Below the pieces are notes generated by a model. The model had not been told where the DNA came from and did no database searches. It saw only the letters and a list, made by a program, of their open reading frames with translations. The translations under genes were made by a program, and so were the position numbers. 64,000 nucleotides of DNA from Crambe crambe (Eukaryota > Porifera > Demospongiae > Poecilosclerida > Crambeidae): contig OZ004596.1 of NCBI GenBank assembly GCA_963924555.1, positions 2,976,001-3,040,000 on the forward strand, in the 5' to 3' direction. How positions within the stretch are numbered: the stretch's first letter is position 1; each line of letters begins with the position of its first letter. Of this stretch, positions 11,800-24,678 are shown in pieces.

Positions 11800-13035
11800 C
11801 TTGGTCATTAGATCGAGATTGACTTCCTTGGCAACCTTGTGTGGGTGGAATGTACCATTACCCTGATTACTCCAGCCTATTGACACTAAGCAGCATCAAA
11901 AATTTGCTCTCCCTCATGGAAGAGGATACGATATCATCTGGGTGTTATCAGTCATACCCTGATTACAGTGAATACTTCTGCCAAAGCATAAGGTTTGAAG
12001 AAGGGTAAGTATTGCTGTTGATTTGTGTGTGTGGAACTATATCGACAAAGAATTTTGCTCCTATAATCAATGATGGGAGGAAGGATCTATGGAGATTCAT
12101 GCATCACTTTGATTCCAGACAGTTGATAATGTATAGTTCTTTCAAATACGAGTCCATAAGTGACGGCACAAAGGTCCCCATACAAATTAGAAATGATAAC
12201 TATGGAGTCCCAGTAGTCCATATTATCACTGCCATAGTGTGAGGGTCCCTCCTAATCCTTATATTAGATAATATAGGTTCTTGCAGCAACAATGGATGGA
12301 GCTTCTGTCAACCACAGCTTGATTAAGCTCCACAAAATTAATCTTAAGTGTTGAATCCTTCTTCAAATGGTGACCAGAGGTACGTATCTATTCTTTCTCT
12401 TTTTTTTCTCAATCTGATGAAGACTATCAGGAATTGCGTTGCCTCCGAGTACTGAGCAAGTTTTGGAAGCACATTTTGTGGAGTCATTAGACCAAATTAT
12501 ATTATCAGGACACCAGTTCTGGTACGGGACTCTGACTTATACCCAAGATTAAATTCAAGCATATATCTCTCCAGGATGCGTGTGGATCAAGCTACACAGG
12601 TAGCTAGCTATACCATAATACACCAAAAGGTCTTGAGTGAATCTGTGTCCAAGGTTTTGCATCTTCTGAGAGAAGAGGAAACCTCTGAAACATTGTGCTT
12701 TGTCCTGATGTTTTGAATGTCCACAATTACACTCGTGATCTGCATGCAAGAAAGCAGTTCCAAATGCCTCATATATCAGGGAAGGACAAAATATGTCTCA
12801 AGGTTTAGTTGTTTTTTTTTTTCTTACTTCAAAATGTTAATTAACACAACAGAAGAGTTTTTCTTTGGGTATCTCAGTGAATGGGAAAATTCAGTGATGA
12901 GCAGCCAAAGAGAGTTACTTGACTGAAGTTCACTCTCTTGTTGCTGAACTGTTTTGAACTGCACACAGCTATCCCTACTTTTCTTTTTTATTTAGAATAA
13001 ATATATTTTTTCATTTACTTGTCTAAGTGGATTGT
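11800..13035. other. Region with possible transposase relic and MITE end
   Basis: No certain gene. At about 12260-12345 the plus strand reads MDGASVNHSLIKLHK. This resembles the DGA(S/T)xNRxxFxLH motif of P-element (THAP9-like) transposases and may be a small relic. The preceding frame at 12012-12242 is not recognisable. At 12909-12983 there is one arm of the foldback family found complete at 34160-34400. The missing 5' exon(s) of CENP-O could lie here. Confidence 0.35.
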
Positions 13036-14755
13036 AGCATAGATACTATAACCTCCAGACATGGGATTGGAAACGGGCTCACGTGCGCCTATGACAACCA
13101 TTGAATTGCTTGCATGCACTCCGCGTTATAATTTTTGTTGACTGCACATAAAAGGAGAATAAAGACAGCGCTCTGAAGCGGATGAATAGAGCGAGCCAGT
13201 AAGAACAATTTTATCTAATACTTTATACTACTCATTTTGATGCTTAAAACAAAAATTTAAATCCTAGTTCATTGATATGGCTAGTTTTTGCCGTGGTTGG
13301 TCGAGAAGAAAACTGTGAAAGGTTTTCTGTGTTGAATTAAACTATTTTGCATTTAACTTTGCACCAATGAGATAAAGTTTGTTATAGAATATTTTTTTTC
13401 TGAGACTTAAATATTACTTGAAAAAATTCTGGGTTTTGTAAGTCAAGGAGGCCATTAATGTGTGTAATTGTGTGCTCAATTTACCAGTCTGTGAGAAGTT
13501 TACTATGAAAAATAACTAGTTGATGTTATAGCTACATAAAAGTAGTTTTGCATGTGCATAGTTAGAGGAGTTGACTTTCAGTGTAAGCCTTGAGTTACAC
13601 ATCATAATTATGCTATAACCATAAACTTAAAAAAAAACCCAAATAGGGTCAATTTTGAACTGAATGCATGGTTATACTCCTACCTGTGATGATTTAGTGG
13701 TTAAAAGAGGAGTTTCTTGTTTATTTGGATGGAGAGGAAAGGGTTTTCCAAAGTCGAGAAAAAGAAAATGCTCCTTAGCCCCGAGACCTTGTTGGGTTTG
13801 AAAATGACAGGTAGCTATAAGAGCTTCTTGTTAGCTTGCTAATATTCCTTGTTATAGTATTATCATTATGGAATATCTGTTTCCCATTGATGGAATGAAA
13901 AATTTTTTTGAGTGTCAGGATCCACTGAAAAGTTTTTTGGGTGTCAGCGACAAAGAGGTGGAACTCATGATAATCCTAGTGTCAAGGATTTATCAACAAC
14001 ACTCAAGCACTCATTATTATAAAAATATTCAGAAAATAATATGCATGCTGCATGAATTCTTGATTTGTTGGTGATGAGGCGCTTTAGAACATTGGAGGGA
14101 CTTTTTTGACCTCTGCTTAAAGTTTCAACCACGCACCAGCAAATGAGAACCCCCCACTCTTCAATGATCATTTTCAGCAACTCCTTCCCAATTTCGACAT
14201 TCATATCCAGTGCAACTATCTATATATAGACCAATTCATTCATCTCTCATTACTTCTTCCATGATTTCTACAGAAGGAACAGCAGTCCCATCTTCAGCAA
14301 CTGGATCTTCAATGTGAACAGAGGTTCAGGAGGTATACTATTGTAGGAGCAATTAAATGTCATGTGGTAAAAAAGATGCCAGCTCTTCATCCAAAAGCTA
14401 GATTTTTTAGGTGAACATGATGGGGGAGCTACTGTTACAGCAACATGTCCTTTGTCTTATCAAGAGCCACTTTGAGGTATGCTGCTGGATACATAATATA
14501 GAACTGTGAAAGACAGAGTCCATAGTGAAAACATCTATGGAGTGGTTATTGAGTTTAGAGGAGCTATCAGATGATATTCTGGAAGAGTATGGGAGATTCA
14601 CCACATTTTGGTGATGACACCAAGAATTTCTTCCACGTTGAGATGAATTCATCCAATGAACAAATGCTATAATGGTAAACTCCCACCTTTGTTTACAGCT
14701 GACTTAGTCAGAGCTGTTTTATGGATTAATTAAAGCAAAACTTGAAAGCTGACAT

Positions 14756-14987
14756 TCATTCTTGCAGTCCCAGGCACCATGCATATAACTCTCTTGCAGC
14801 TTGCAGAGATGCAGAAGCATTTGATGAAGGAAGTTTAAACCCATCATCATCCAAAATATCTTTTACTGCCTGAATGAATATCTCAGACTGAGAGGGGCCT
14901 AAAAAGTGAGTTACATGTCTAGGTTACAATCTTTAACTTACTAAGCTTACTTGTAGTTGAAGACATTTCTCCTATAGCTTCAGCCAT
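14756..14987 (-). CDS. Possible small two-exon gene, function unknown
   Basis: On the minus strand an ATG at 14987 opens MAEAIGEMSSTT. A donor after 14951 and an acceptor before 14898 join it in phase to a second exon that runs to a stop at 14756. The predicted protein is about 59 residues, acidic, with DILDDDGFKLPSS and ending AARELYAWCLGLQE. The frame has no internal stops and good splice signals, but I know no family for it. It lies within the limits of the 13036-16650 TIR element. It is therefore either a second protein of that element or part of a larger one whose other exons I missed. Confidence 0.35.
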
Positions 14988-15376
14988 TATTTGCTACAAC
15001 TGGGAAATACTTGCCTTAGCTACTGTTTGGCAACGTCTTTGCTGACTCAGCAACTATGATTGTATGCAGGTGCCCAGTTACATAACTCAACAAATTAGCT
15101 AGAGCCATAGGAATACTTAATGTTGCAGATTGCCCTAGTTATTATTATTAGGAAAAAGAACAAGTCAATTCTAGAAATCGTTTTATCACCTGGTCGTTCA
15201 TCATCATCATCATCATCAACATCATCGGTTCATTAATTTTTACTCAAAAATGACTGCACTATTAATGCTTTACCTTCAACTTGACATGTTAGAAAATAGA
15301 ACATCATTTTTCCACCTCCTAGCTTTCAACCTGGCAGACATTTTATTATATAGAAATATGCCCTCCTTGTTTCCTT

Positions 15377-15720
15377 GTGCAAATGAAATTCTTGTTATTT
15401 ACGAGTTTCATCTTTATCAAATTAAGCCATTTACTACATTTGCGGGTTCTCTATTGATTGATTAAATTCTTGTGCAAATAAAAGTTTCATCTCTGTCATC
15501 AAGCCATTTGTTACATTTGCAGGTCTATTGATTGCTTAAAGCTCTGACAAGCACAAAAGGAAAGCTTAGCTCACCATTATGCCTTCAATAAAGAACAAAG
15601 GAAAGCTTCAATAAATTTTAGTTAGCATTATGCCTGCAATAAAGAACAGCTTCATGTAGTCAGCATTATGCCTCCAATAATTTACTAAGTATTATGTCTC
15701 TATAAGGAACAATGAAAATG
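15377..15720. repeat. Diverged direct duplications
   Basis: A block of about 90 bp starting TTGTGCAAATGAAA (15377) is repeated from about 15470 (TTGTGCAAATAAAA). It is followed by three or four loose copies of CATTATGCCT(T/G)CAATAA between 15577 and 15690. Both lie inside the TIR element. Confidence 0.65.
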
Positions 15721-15949
15721 TTAAAAGGAGGACTACAACAGCAATCAATCCACCTGAATGATTCTAGTCATATAAACCTCTCTGTGTGATTATTGTCACC
15801 TTCGTGTACTAACGTTTAGGTAGCATCTTTGAGTATCATTATTGCATCAGGCTAGCAGCTTTTAGAAAGTATTACAAAGTAAATTGAAGCTTGCTTGTAA
15901 GTAATACTACAACTTTGACTGTCTTCTTAAACTGTTATGCACTTACATA

Positions 15950-16513
15950 ATCCAGTAGAATCTTGCTACTTTTCTTCCTCCCACTCTGCACTCACAAATA
16001 TTGTATATTCTCACTATCGAAATGTCTTGTTTCACTGCCTCCGTTAATTCAGGAACACATTCCTGTGACAGTATGTCTCTAAGCTCATTCGATTGCCAAA
16101 AATGCTTCAAATGCAACATTGTTAGAATCCAATAAATCTATAATGCATAGCTGAATATTCTTGTCGAAGTTATCTTTTTTTAATCAGCCTTGGAATACAT
16201 CCTGCAACATATCTAAGCACATTTATCTCCTTGTATGTTAAGCAGGTGGTGAGCTCTTTGAATATGAAGTGGCCTACATATTATAGTGGACACATGCTCA
16301 CTTGGACTTTAATAATTGTTCCATACAATATTAATCATCCAAAATAGTAAATTTCTCTGTATTTTTTTTGTCCGATGGAAGCAAGTTCTCAATAAAATTG
16401 CAACAGAGCTGGCTTTGTCTCCATTTTCTAAGCATCCAATGCTCCAATACTAACAGTACTAACAGTAGTTTTTTTGTTAGCTGTCTATCACCGCCTCCTC
16501 GGCTGATGAACAA
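15950..16513 (-). pseudogene. Decayed transposon protein with LRYVAGxIP motif
   Basis: Minus-strand frames read KKLLLVLLVLEHWMLRKW (near 16470). Then comes LTYKEINVLRYVAGCIPR (near 16200-16240), followed across frameshifts by CIIDLLDSNN and QECVPELTEAVKQD. The LTxxExNxLRYVAGYIP phrase is recurrent in uncharacterised invertebrate transposon proteins. It reappears at 57520-57600 in the other long member of this TIR family (LTYEEQCAIR..GYIVRSI). Several stops show this copy is dead. The superfamily is not clear to me. Confidence 0.45.
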
Positions 16514-16650
16514 GGAGAGGAAGAAGAGACCAACACATCACTGTTGCAGTTGCTATGCAAAATTAATTGCTTTCAAGTGCATGCATTGAGCTCATAACGG
16601 ATTGCCCGTGAAATTGGTCCTGTTTCCAGGGTGGCAATATACTATGCTAT

Positions 16651-18534
16651 TAACATATTGAAGGTTGTTACAGGAAAATATTCAGTTCTCAGCTTCTATT
16701 GTCTCTCCCTGCAGTCGGGCCAACACTTTGCCCTCCCAGTCATGCAATAATATATTTTTAGCAGGCCTGTCATGGACTGTACAAGGGGAGTTTATACATG
16801 ACCTTTCCGTCATCCCCACTCAGAGACTGGCTTACCTTGAAATTTTTTCCTTCAAAAGCTTCAACTGCGATAGTGCATTCACACACAGCCTTCCATGCAA
16901 CGGTTCCATGGTAGTCCGCCGCCGGTGAATGGAGGTCAAAGGTCGAAAATAACTTTGGGGTGGTACTATACTATTCGCTCTGGAATCTGGATTCTAGACT
17001 GAACTCTGTACTTTGTGATGGATGGCTGGCTGGCTGTAGCATAGATATACTACACGGAACATTTGGGCAATAGAGACTTGCAAATCAATATTATTATGTT
17101 AGCATTTTTTTTTCCTCTAATAAATTTCATTGCAAGCAATGAGACTTAAAGAGAAGTACACAATCGTCTCCAACCATGTGCATCTATACCTGAAGGTCCA
17201 GCTGCACCATTTGTTTTAAGGGCAGCATATCGTATTATAAGCATGCGATATGCACAGTCAAATGATAATAGGAATGGTAGGAATAATCTGAATTAGATAG
17301 TGAAGTGAATGTGGTGGGTATTAAATAACATTAAACATAACATGCCTCCACCTATGGTTAGCCTAGCTATGGTAGCTAAGCCAGTGAAATGACTTTACAG
17401 CTGGGTATGAGTGAAATGAGCTCTTGAAATGTTGCTTCTGCTCCAAGCCATCATACAAACTGAGAAAGCTGCAAAGGAAAATCTGCAATAAAAATATACA
17501 ACACTACCACAATAAGAGCTAGAGGACATACTGATATGTATATATATATAATAACATCCGGGGGTACACTGGGTCAGAGATGGCTATATAAACAACTAAA
17601 CCCATGCATGCATGGTAAAGGATTGTGATAGACCTGTCACCATCACATGGTGAAACCAGCATCATTACTTTCACAGTGGCCAAAATGTACTCACTGAAAC
17701 ACCAATTAGTGAACTTCTTGCTTCGTGTAATTACCACTCATTAGTAACATTAATACTCAATCCCTTACTATGTGCAACATGCTCTCTAGCTCCCAGGCTT
17801 GGTGAGGAACCCACACATCATTTGGCACTACTTGAATAATACAATCGGCTTTGAGGCTTACTAACATGTAACGCACAATGCACTGACACATTCTAAAACA
17901 GCACAAGGAATGTCCTACACTGACTCATCCTTCCAGCAGAAGCTGCAGGTGTTCCAGTATAGCACTAGCCTTAATGCTGATGAATTTTTGGATATGCTCT
18001 CCAGTTCACATTCAGTAGTCACAGTTTGTTTGCAGTGATTTTCTCCAGGACTTAGGATCAGTGGTCATAATAATGGCCATAATAGGTATGGTACACTAGT
18101 GTACAGAAAGACTGCAGTCCATACATGGATACCCTAGCCTTCTCTCCTCCCAACACACGCTCACACATATACACACACACCCTCCCACGATTCAATAGTG
18201 ACCTATTCTGAGACCGGACATTCTTCGTTTAAACAGTCTATAGTAAAAATTATCAGCTCATATCATAGCTAATGAGTTATGCATTAATACTGCTTACCAA
18301 AGTTTTGTGTCTGAGGCTGTAAACTCCAACCACAGAGACTTGAAGCATGTCACTCCTCATTCAAGCAACTACTCCTTCAATAAAACTTCCCAAAAGTAGA
18401 CAGAACATATCGAGCAATTGAAAAAAAACCTCTAAATCCAATAGGGAGGGTTATAGCTTCACACAATGGGCTAAGCGCTCACCATACGCCAGTCTGAAGA
18501 GAGAACAACCTTCACAAACACTACTGACCGCCAT
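16651..18534. other. Spacer without recognised gene
   Basis: I see no convincing exon. Short TA and CA runs occur near 17536-17555 and 18165-18182. All open frames are under about 90 codons and without recognisable motifs. Confidence 0.5.
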
Positions 18535-19542
18535 GTGATCTTTTTCTCTAAAATGAGCCCACCCCGGCCGCGCGGCGCCGGCCGGCCGGCCCCACTGATT
18601 AATCTACCCATCGAGCTGCAAAGAGCTATGGATCTTTCTCAAGAAAAAGGAGCCTCAAATTGGCTTACCGTACTGCCCGTGGATTCTCACTCCACAAGAG
18701 TGCTTTCAGGGACGCTTTGGCCCTGAAGTATGGTTGGCAGCTGATCAAAACTCCATCCTCCTGCTCATGTGGCCACAACTTCTCAGTGGAACATGCCTTC
18801 TCCTGCCCCACTGGAGGTTATCCATCCATCAGACATAATGAGATTCGGGACTTCACTTCACATCTCCTTTCAGAAGTTTGCCACAATGTGGCAATAGAGC
18901 CACATCTCCAGCCACTACAAGGTGAAGCCCTCCACAATCAATCATCAAATCGTCAGAGTGGAGCCCGCTTAGACATCGCTGCTGATGGCTTCTGGAGAAG
19001 TAGGCACGAGAGAGCTTTCTTTGACGTAAGGGTTTTCAACCCATATGCTCCCTCAAACCGAAACTCCCAACTAACAACTTGCTACAGATCTCATGAAAAT
19101 GCAAAGAAAAGGTCCTATGATCAACGAATCAGAGAAGTTGAACATGGCTCTTTCACTCCCCTCGTTCTGTCTTGCACTGGTGGCATGGGACGTGCTGCTA
19201 TAAACACATACAAGAGACTGGCCACTCTTATCTCAACAAAAAGAGATGATATCTACAGCAACACCATGGGCTGGATCCGATGTCGTCTCTCATTCTCTCT
19301 GCTACGTGCAGCTATCATGAGTATCAGGGGCGCCCGTTCCACCATTGGCCATGCAACCAGGGAACCGGAGGCCCCAACAGATCTTATCACCCGGGTCTGC
19401 CACATCCCAGCATTGGACTAATCACACGTCACCCTAACCTTTTGTCTCACTTTTCTTATTATTTACTTCTCCTCTCTACATTTTTATATTTCAGTTGCTG
19501 AGCAACGTTAAAAAAAAAATAAAAAAAATATAAAAAAAATTA
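18535..19542 (+). mobile_element. 5'-truncated non-LTR-type retrotransposon tail
   Basis: The 3' part of a retrotransposon polyprotein is followed by an A-rich tail (19510-19542), the usual sign of a target-primed insertion. The coding part starts near RAMDLSQEKGASNWLTVLP, shifts frame once near 18680-18695, and then stays open for 245 more residues to a stop at 19419-19421. Recognisable pieces are HKSAFRDALALKYGW, a cysteine/histidine cluster (CSCGHNFSVEHAFSC, CPTGGYPSIRHNEIRD), ARLDIAADGFW, FFDVRVFNP and WIRCRLSFSLLRAAIM. The spaced D...D-x-R pattern may be a restriction-endonuclease-like fold, but that is an inference. The reverse transcriptase itself is missing. A second fragment of the same family lies at 32326-32723. 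Confidence 0.7.
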
Positions 19543-19583
19543 ATGATCGAGCGCGCGCGCAGCGTGAGCATGATCGATCTGAG

Positions 19584-20692
19584 CATAGATATAAGATGTT
19601 TACGGGATTGGAAACGGATCACGTGCTCTCGTTAGCAACTAACAACCGAGGCGCGTTGACAGCTGAATGACATAGCACTTTTGTCAAAGTTGCTGTTCTG
19701 ACAAGATCCGTGAGGTAAGACTTATGCCAATGATACTATAATACACTAGGGCATAGATTTACTGTATGAAATAAATTTCAGCTCAGATTTTCAAGTTTAT
19801 TCCTACAAATACTACTGTAGTGGTTAATGGGACTGTAATCCCTCTCACGCTTGATGGAATCAATTGCTGTTGCCCATTTTCTGATCAAAAGGCATGTAAA
19901 CTTTAGCTACATGGAATAGTAATGTTGGTTTTTGTATTAGCTGACATATATTGTCTCTAGCATTTGCAAGTGGTGTTAAAACTGTAATCCCTCTCCCAAG
20001 AAATAGATTAACAATATTGAAACTGTATTAGTTATTTCAGGGAAAGGATAGAACAGTAAATGGAATTGGTGCATTCGTTTTCTATACAATAGTCATCCTA
20101 TGGAGATGGCAAGCTTACTATATTTCCCCCCTAATATCCATAGGGTCCACAGGACAGCTGACTGAGCCGAATTCTTGAGGTGGATGGTGTCAAACTCCAA
20201 CAGCCAAAAGCTGGAAGTATTGCAATAATGCTGATGAGGGAGAACTGAGCAGAAACTGGCGGATAACTTTGGGGCAAAATTATCTAGCTATAATAATGAT
20301 GAATTTATGTCTAATTTTAATACCAAAAGTCATTCTGGCCTTTCTTTCAAATCAATCACATAAAATTAATGTATAATGAGCAATGATAGGTACTCATAGT
20401 TATAATTACAAGGAAAAAAGTTATGAATAATTAATAACTTCCTTCCTCAGACTCTCCAACTTCAACTCTCTGACTCTTCACTTCTTCAATACCTTCCCCT
20501 TAGCTTACTTGTACTATTCTGTGAGCTGTAGGGGCAGAATATCACTTTAACTGCCTTGAAAGGAGTGAATATTGATCTCTTTTCACAACGATTAATATAA
20601 TTAATGCTGCATGCGCGTGCGCATCTGTCAACGCGCCACGGTTGTGCAGTTCATTGGGCGTTTCCAATCCCGTAAAACCTCTTATATCTATG
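19584..20692. mobile_element. 1.1-kb TIR element with 7-bp target duplication
   Basis: Ends of about 33 bp are inverted: 19584-19616 reads CATAGATATAAGATG and then ACGGGATTGGAAACG, and 20659-20692 is its near-exact reverse complement. ATCTGAG lies immediately outside both ends and is a good 7-bp target duplication. The interior has no long open frame, so this is a non-autonomous member of the GGGATTGGAAAC family. Its right end sits 90 bp before the IFT22 start codon. The last 300 bp are repeated at 34981-35280. Confidence 0.85.
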
Positions 20693-20781
20693 ATCTGAGT
20701 CAGCGCCGCGCGCTTGTCGATTACGCGCGCGCTTTGCTGTCATGGCAACAATTAACTGAATATTAATAGCCGGCCAACGGT

Positions 20782-23375
20782 ATGTTCAAACTCAAGTTAG
20801 CAGTTGTTGGACCACCTAAGGTACGTCTACTAGCTAGCTCTAAGAGCTCTTCCGCAATACTCTTTTTAATATGGTACCCATCAGACTTTAATACAGTCAC
20901 GTACTTCTCTTTTAACACTCTAGTCTGGAAAGACATTCATCTGTAATTATTTAGCTGAAGCAACAGAAAGTTCAGGTGGAGAATATCACCCAACACAAGG
21001 TGTACGCATTCTAGAGTTTGAATCAGAAGGAGAAGATCCAAATGCAGGAAAATCGTTCAAAGTTGAAGTAGAACTGTGGGATTGTGGTGGAAGCAAAAGG
21101 TATATTTAAGGGTCCATATAATGTGGTTGCAGCTGATATCACAGACTATGCCTACTCCCATTTAGGTGCACAATACAGCTGGCTTGTACTATGTAATTTT
21201 TTAGCTGTAATTTGTGTTGTTCCTGGATACTCTAAGAGGTCTGACTGATATAAGGATTTATTTTTTTTTCACTGAGGATTGGTAGTGAATGAAGAGACCA
21301 AAGCAAGCATGACCTGTCTCAAATGAGATTTTTATCTAGACACTTCATATCTTGTAAGCAAGCATACATTAATGATGCTGACTGGTTACCCACATAAAAC
21401 TTGAGCAAAAGATAGACTGTAGCAGGATAGGAGAAAGGCTAGCCTAGGAACATCAGATGCACCAGTTAATATTAACACACAAGTTCATAATTCTCCAGTT
21501 TAACAGGCCTCAACAGGGGTGCAACATGCCTGCTTCATATAAGAAGCAGTGATTCTTCCTACTCTAAAATTTTGAAGCAGTGGTTTCCCTTTCCACAGCT
21601 TTAACCATTATCTGAACAGCTCAGGACAGCAGAGTAGTAAAAACATGTCGGATAAATGAATGTTTGGCCGGATAATGATGAAAATGCCATAACCACACCC
21701 ACTTTGACATGACCATACCCCGTCATGAAGTGGCAGTACGAAGTGGAACTGCTTCCTTTAGCTGGCTACCAACTATGACAGGCACTTTAGCTAAAAACTA
21801 TGATCAGTACAGCTAGGTAGGAAACCAAATTATAGTAGACACAGAACGAACTCTTCCACTCTTAGCCTTGGAATTGATTGGTAGAACAGCTGCAAAAAAA
21901 ATTAATTGAAGTACTGCACATGTGCAACATGTATTCCAAACTTTGACTTTCAAATCCGGATGATTGAGGTTTCGGATAATTGCAGTTCGGATAATCATTC
22001 CACTGTAATCATCAGTCACATTCTGACAATTCTGAGTAGGTGAGTGCAAGATAATTGAGTACTACATACTGATTTGAAAGCTTCGGGATTATTCAGGTTT
22101 GGCACTACACTGAAATAAGTTAATTAAGTTCTCTAGGAGTAGTTATTATGATGAGGATAGAAGGGGTGGCTGAATGAATATACTGTTTGCTGGGTGCTGA
22201 AGTCCATTTGCAACTGCTCCCCTGTGATCCTCACCTTACTGCTTATACATGACTACAGGCCTCACCAAGACCATCCATGCATCAGCAATGTGCTCAGCAA
22301 ACCTCACCTGTTAGTTTCATTGTCACCCAGCAATTTAGAGGAATGCTAGGAATGCCTAACCTGTATAGATATTCTTTATTTTTTACACGCTGCATGCTCT
22401 TTAATACCCTGCTATACTCCATACTAATACAATCCAGTCATTGTAGGCTTCCAGGGATTTGAGAGCTTTGCAGAGAGATAGTTTGTTTGTAGAACTAAAT
22501 CAACTCTTACACACTAACTTATTGCTTACATTCCATCATTCCCCTGCCAAAACTTTCTTTCAACTACCATCCTTAACACTCTGTTGCATGCTCAGCACTC
22601 ACCAGAAACAAGCTAATTCTACTGCGAAAACAAATGCAGCTGCAAGTAATTGTGCACCAAGATGGCTGCATGCAAAATGATGTCATTATTAATGTCATTG
22701 AAAATGATATTACATGTGAAATTCATGGCAGTCACTGCAGACCGTTTATCTCCCTGGCTTCTATCAGCCTTACAGGGTAAAAGCCTTCCACATGGAAGGC
22801 AATCTTAGCTATTGCCACATTCAGAAAATTCATTGCTATAAAAGAATCTTGTATCATAACTTTTTATTATAGATTTGAAACCTGCTGGTCAGCCTTTTCT
22901 AAAGACACTAATGGGGTAATAATTATGTATGATCCAGATAACACACAACAAGAAGAGGAAATTGAGAAATGGTATGTAATTATATGTACACCTGATATAA
23001 ACTACTTACATCCTACTGCTGACAATTATTATCAGGTAAAGGAAATATGCCCCTCATTATGTGCATATACCACAATTTCCCACCCCGATATTATTATTGG
23101 GCCTGCTTTTGCCCAACAATTTTTTTTCCCAACCCCATCTCAAAGAACTGGCCTATCAGAGTTCTTTGTTCTTTGTGGAGGAGGGTCTTGATAATAGGCT
23201 ACAGAATGCTTATCAATTTTCTAGGTATTCATATTTTGTGAAACAGCAAGATTTGAAAGATTCCCATTGCTTACTTCTTGCACGTCATACCTCTGAAAAT
23301 AGAAATAAACTGAATTGTGAGTTATATGCCAATGATAATTATACAAGTGAGCGCAAAAAATTTCTAGCTGTATAA
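20782..23375 (+). CDS. IFT22: Intraflagellar transport protein 22 (RABL5)
   Basis: Four exons fit by phase and GT..AG borders: 20782-20820, 20924-21099, 22873-22971 and 23225-23375, giving 154 residues. IFT22 is a Rab-like small GTPase of the IFT-B complex in cilia. Exon 1 (MFKLKLAVVGPP) and exon 2 together make the P-loop GPPKSGKT. EYHPTQGVRILEFES is the switch-I region and VELWDCGG is the G3 motif with the family's WDCGG. Exon 3 gives RFETCWSAFSKDTNGVIIMYD, and exon 4 WYSYFVKQQDLKDSHCLLLARH. The human protein is 185 residues. The tail here is shorter and ends FLAV. The large third intron-gap (21100-22872) holds no gene that I recognise. A TIR element lies directly upstream and may contribute to the promoter. 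Confidence 0.93.
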
Positions 23376-24678
23376 TGTACTGCAGCCTCATGAAATCAAT
23401 CCCTACAAGGTCTACACTCTAAAATCCCCCAGGTGTACGTCCTGAATTAGTAGCGCTGTGCGTGCATAATGCACATGTTCCAATTGTAATTGAGCTAGTT
23501 TTCTCCATTTTTTTATTTTTTTCAATCACCACCTAGTGGCTGACGAGGAATCTGAACTAGCCATAGGCTAATACTAACAGCTTTACATCCCTTCTGAAGG
23601 ATGTAGTGTCTCTGATCCTCAATTTAGGGGTGGAGCTGAGTGGACTCCAGTAGATCCTGCTTGGTGGGAGTGGTAGTCTCAACCTGCACTGCAGGTAGAG
23701 GTCCACCAACTCATCACCATCCCAAGCATGTACTGGGCTGGCCCAGCTAGCAAAGCTAGCCTGGTGTACTTACAAACAGGATCTTAAAATTGTAATTCAG
23801 CTAGATTGTTTTCTACAGCCTTTTATCTAGAGGCTTTATCTAAGTGGGTTGTAGGTGCTTGGCTTATCTAATTGCTTGTGGTAAGCCTTTACAGCTTTCC
23901 AAGTATGGAGCTTCCTGGTTAGAACCACCACTAACATGACTGACAGCAATATTGATAGTCTCTTGGGCTAGACTGCTTTTTTTTTTCTCTCACAGAGCAG
24001 AGGAAAAAATAGGGTCTGGTCAAACTCCTATACTAAACTTGTGTTGCACTGTCCACAAAAATCATGGACAGTTAATCAGAGAGAGCAGTAGCTCTCTCTA
24101 TGTAGGAATGACGCGGATGGCTACGCACGCCGCCTATAGACTAATACAAAAGTGAAATTCTAGTTCCCCCACTTAGACTTAACAAAAGCTACTGTGAATG
24201 ATTATCCAGCCTACTAGACCACCAGGGAACTTACCGTTAAACAGAAATACGGCAAGCAGGTAAATCACTGGATTCTTCCTCTTCTCCTTCTTATTATTCT
24301 TCTTAGACAACCATATCTCTCGAACCACTCAAGCTACAGCTATGATTTCTGGATAAATCCATTCCAAATTCTACCAGCTACGTACTCGTCAATCCTTGAA
24401 AGAGTCGATGAAAATTCTTGAAAGAGTCGATGAAAAAGGAGACACTACGGAGCACAGCAGTCGACTAACTTAATTATTGGAAGCCATTTTTTTCGATAAT
24501 ACGCATGCGCATGTATTTGATATCCAAATTATAATATTACTCAGCTAGCTAAGCTATAAGCTAGATCTAGATAATATTATGTGCGTGTGCTAGATCATAG
24601 ACTACTCTATCAACTTGGGGATTATAGATTCATCAATACATCTGACTCTATTTCAGATTCATCTGCATCAACTTCCTG
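23376..24678. other. Spacer with MITE fragments
   Basis: No gene is recognised. A piece at about 23955-24045 (AGGGTCTGGTCAAACTC) resembles the arms of the TIR element at 30653-31111. A CATGCGCATG palindrome-like site occurs near 24503. Confidence 0.5.

Larger units (their letters stand above)
13036..16650. mobile_element. Long TIR element of the GGGATTGGAAAC family
   Basis: The left end (13036-13077) reads GCATAGATACTATAAC and then GGGATTGGAAACGG. The right end (about 16595-16650) is a decayed inverse, ending ATATACTATGC. The last 170 bp (16480-16650) match 42460-42657, the right end of a complete element with perfect TIRs. The first 100 bp also resemble 41633-41760 (shared GCACTCCG.GTTAT). 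The TA dinucleotides flanking both ends could be the target site. Minus-strand coding relics lie inside. Boundaries are good to a few bases on the left and about 10 on the right. Confidence 0.6.

Noticed and set aside
11433-11822. Poly(Ser-Leu) and poly(Arg-Glu) open frames
   Set aside because: They translate the GA/CT microsatellite. Only the 161-bp part downstream of the repeat on the minus strand is a credible (CENP-O) exon.
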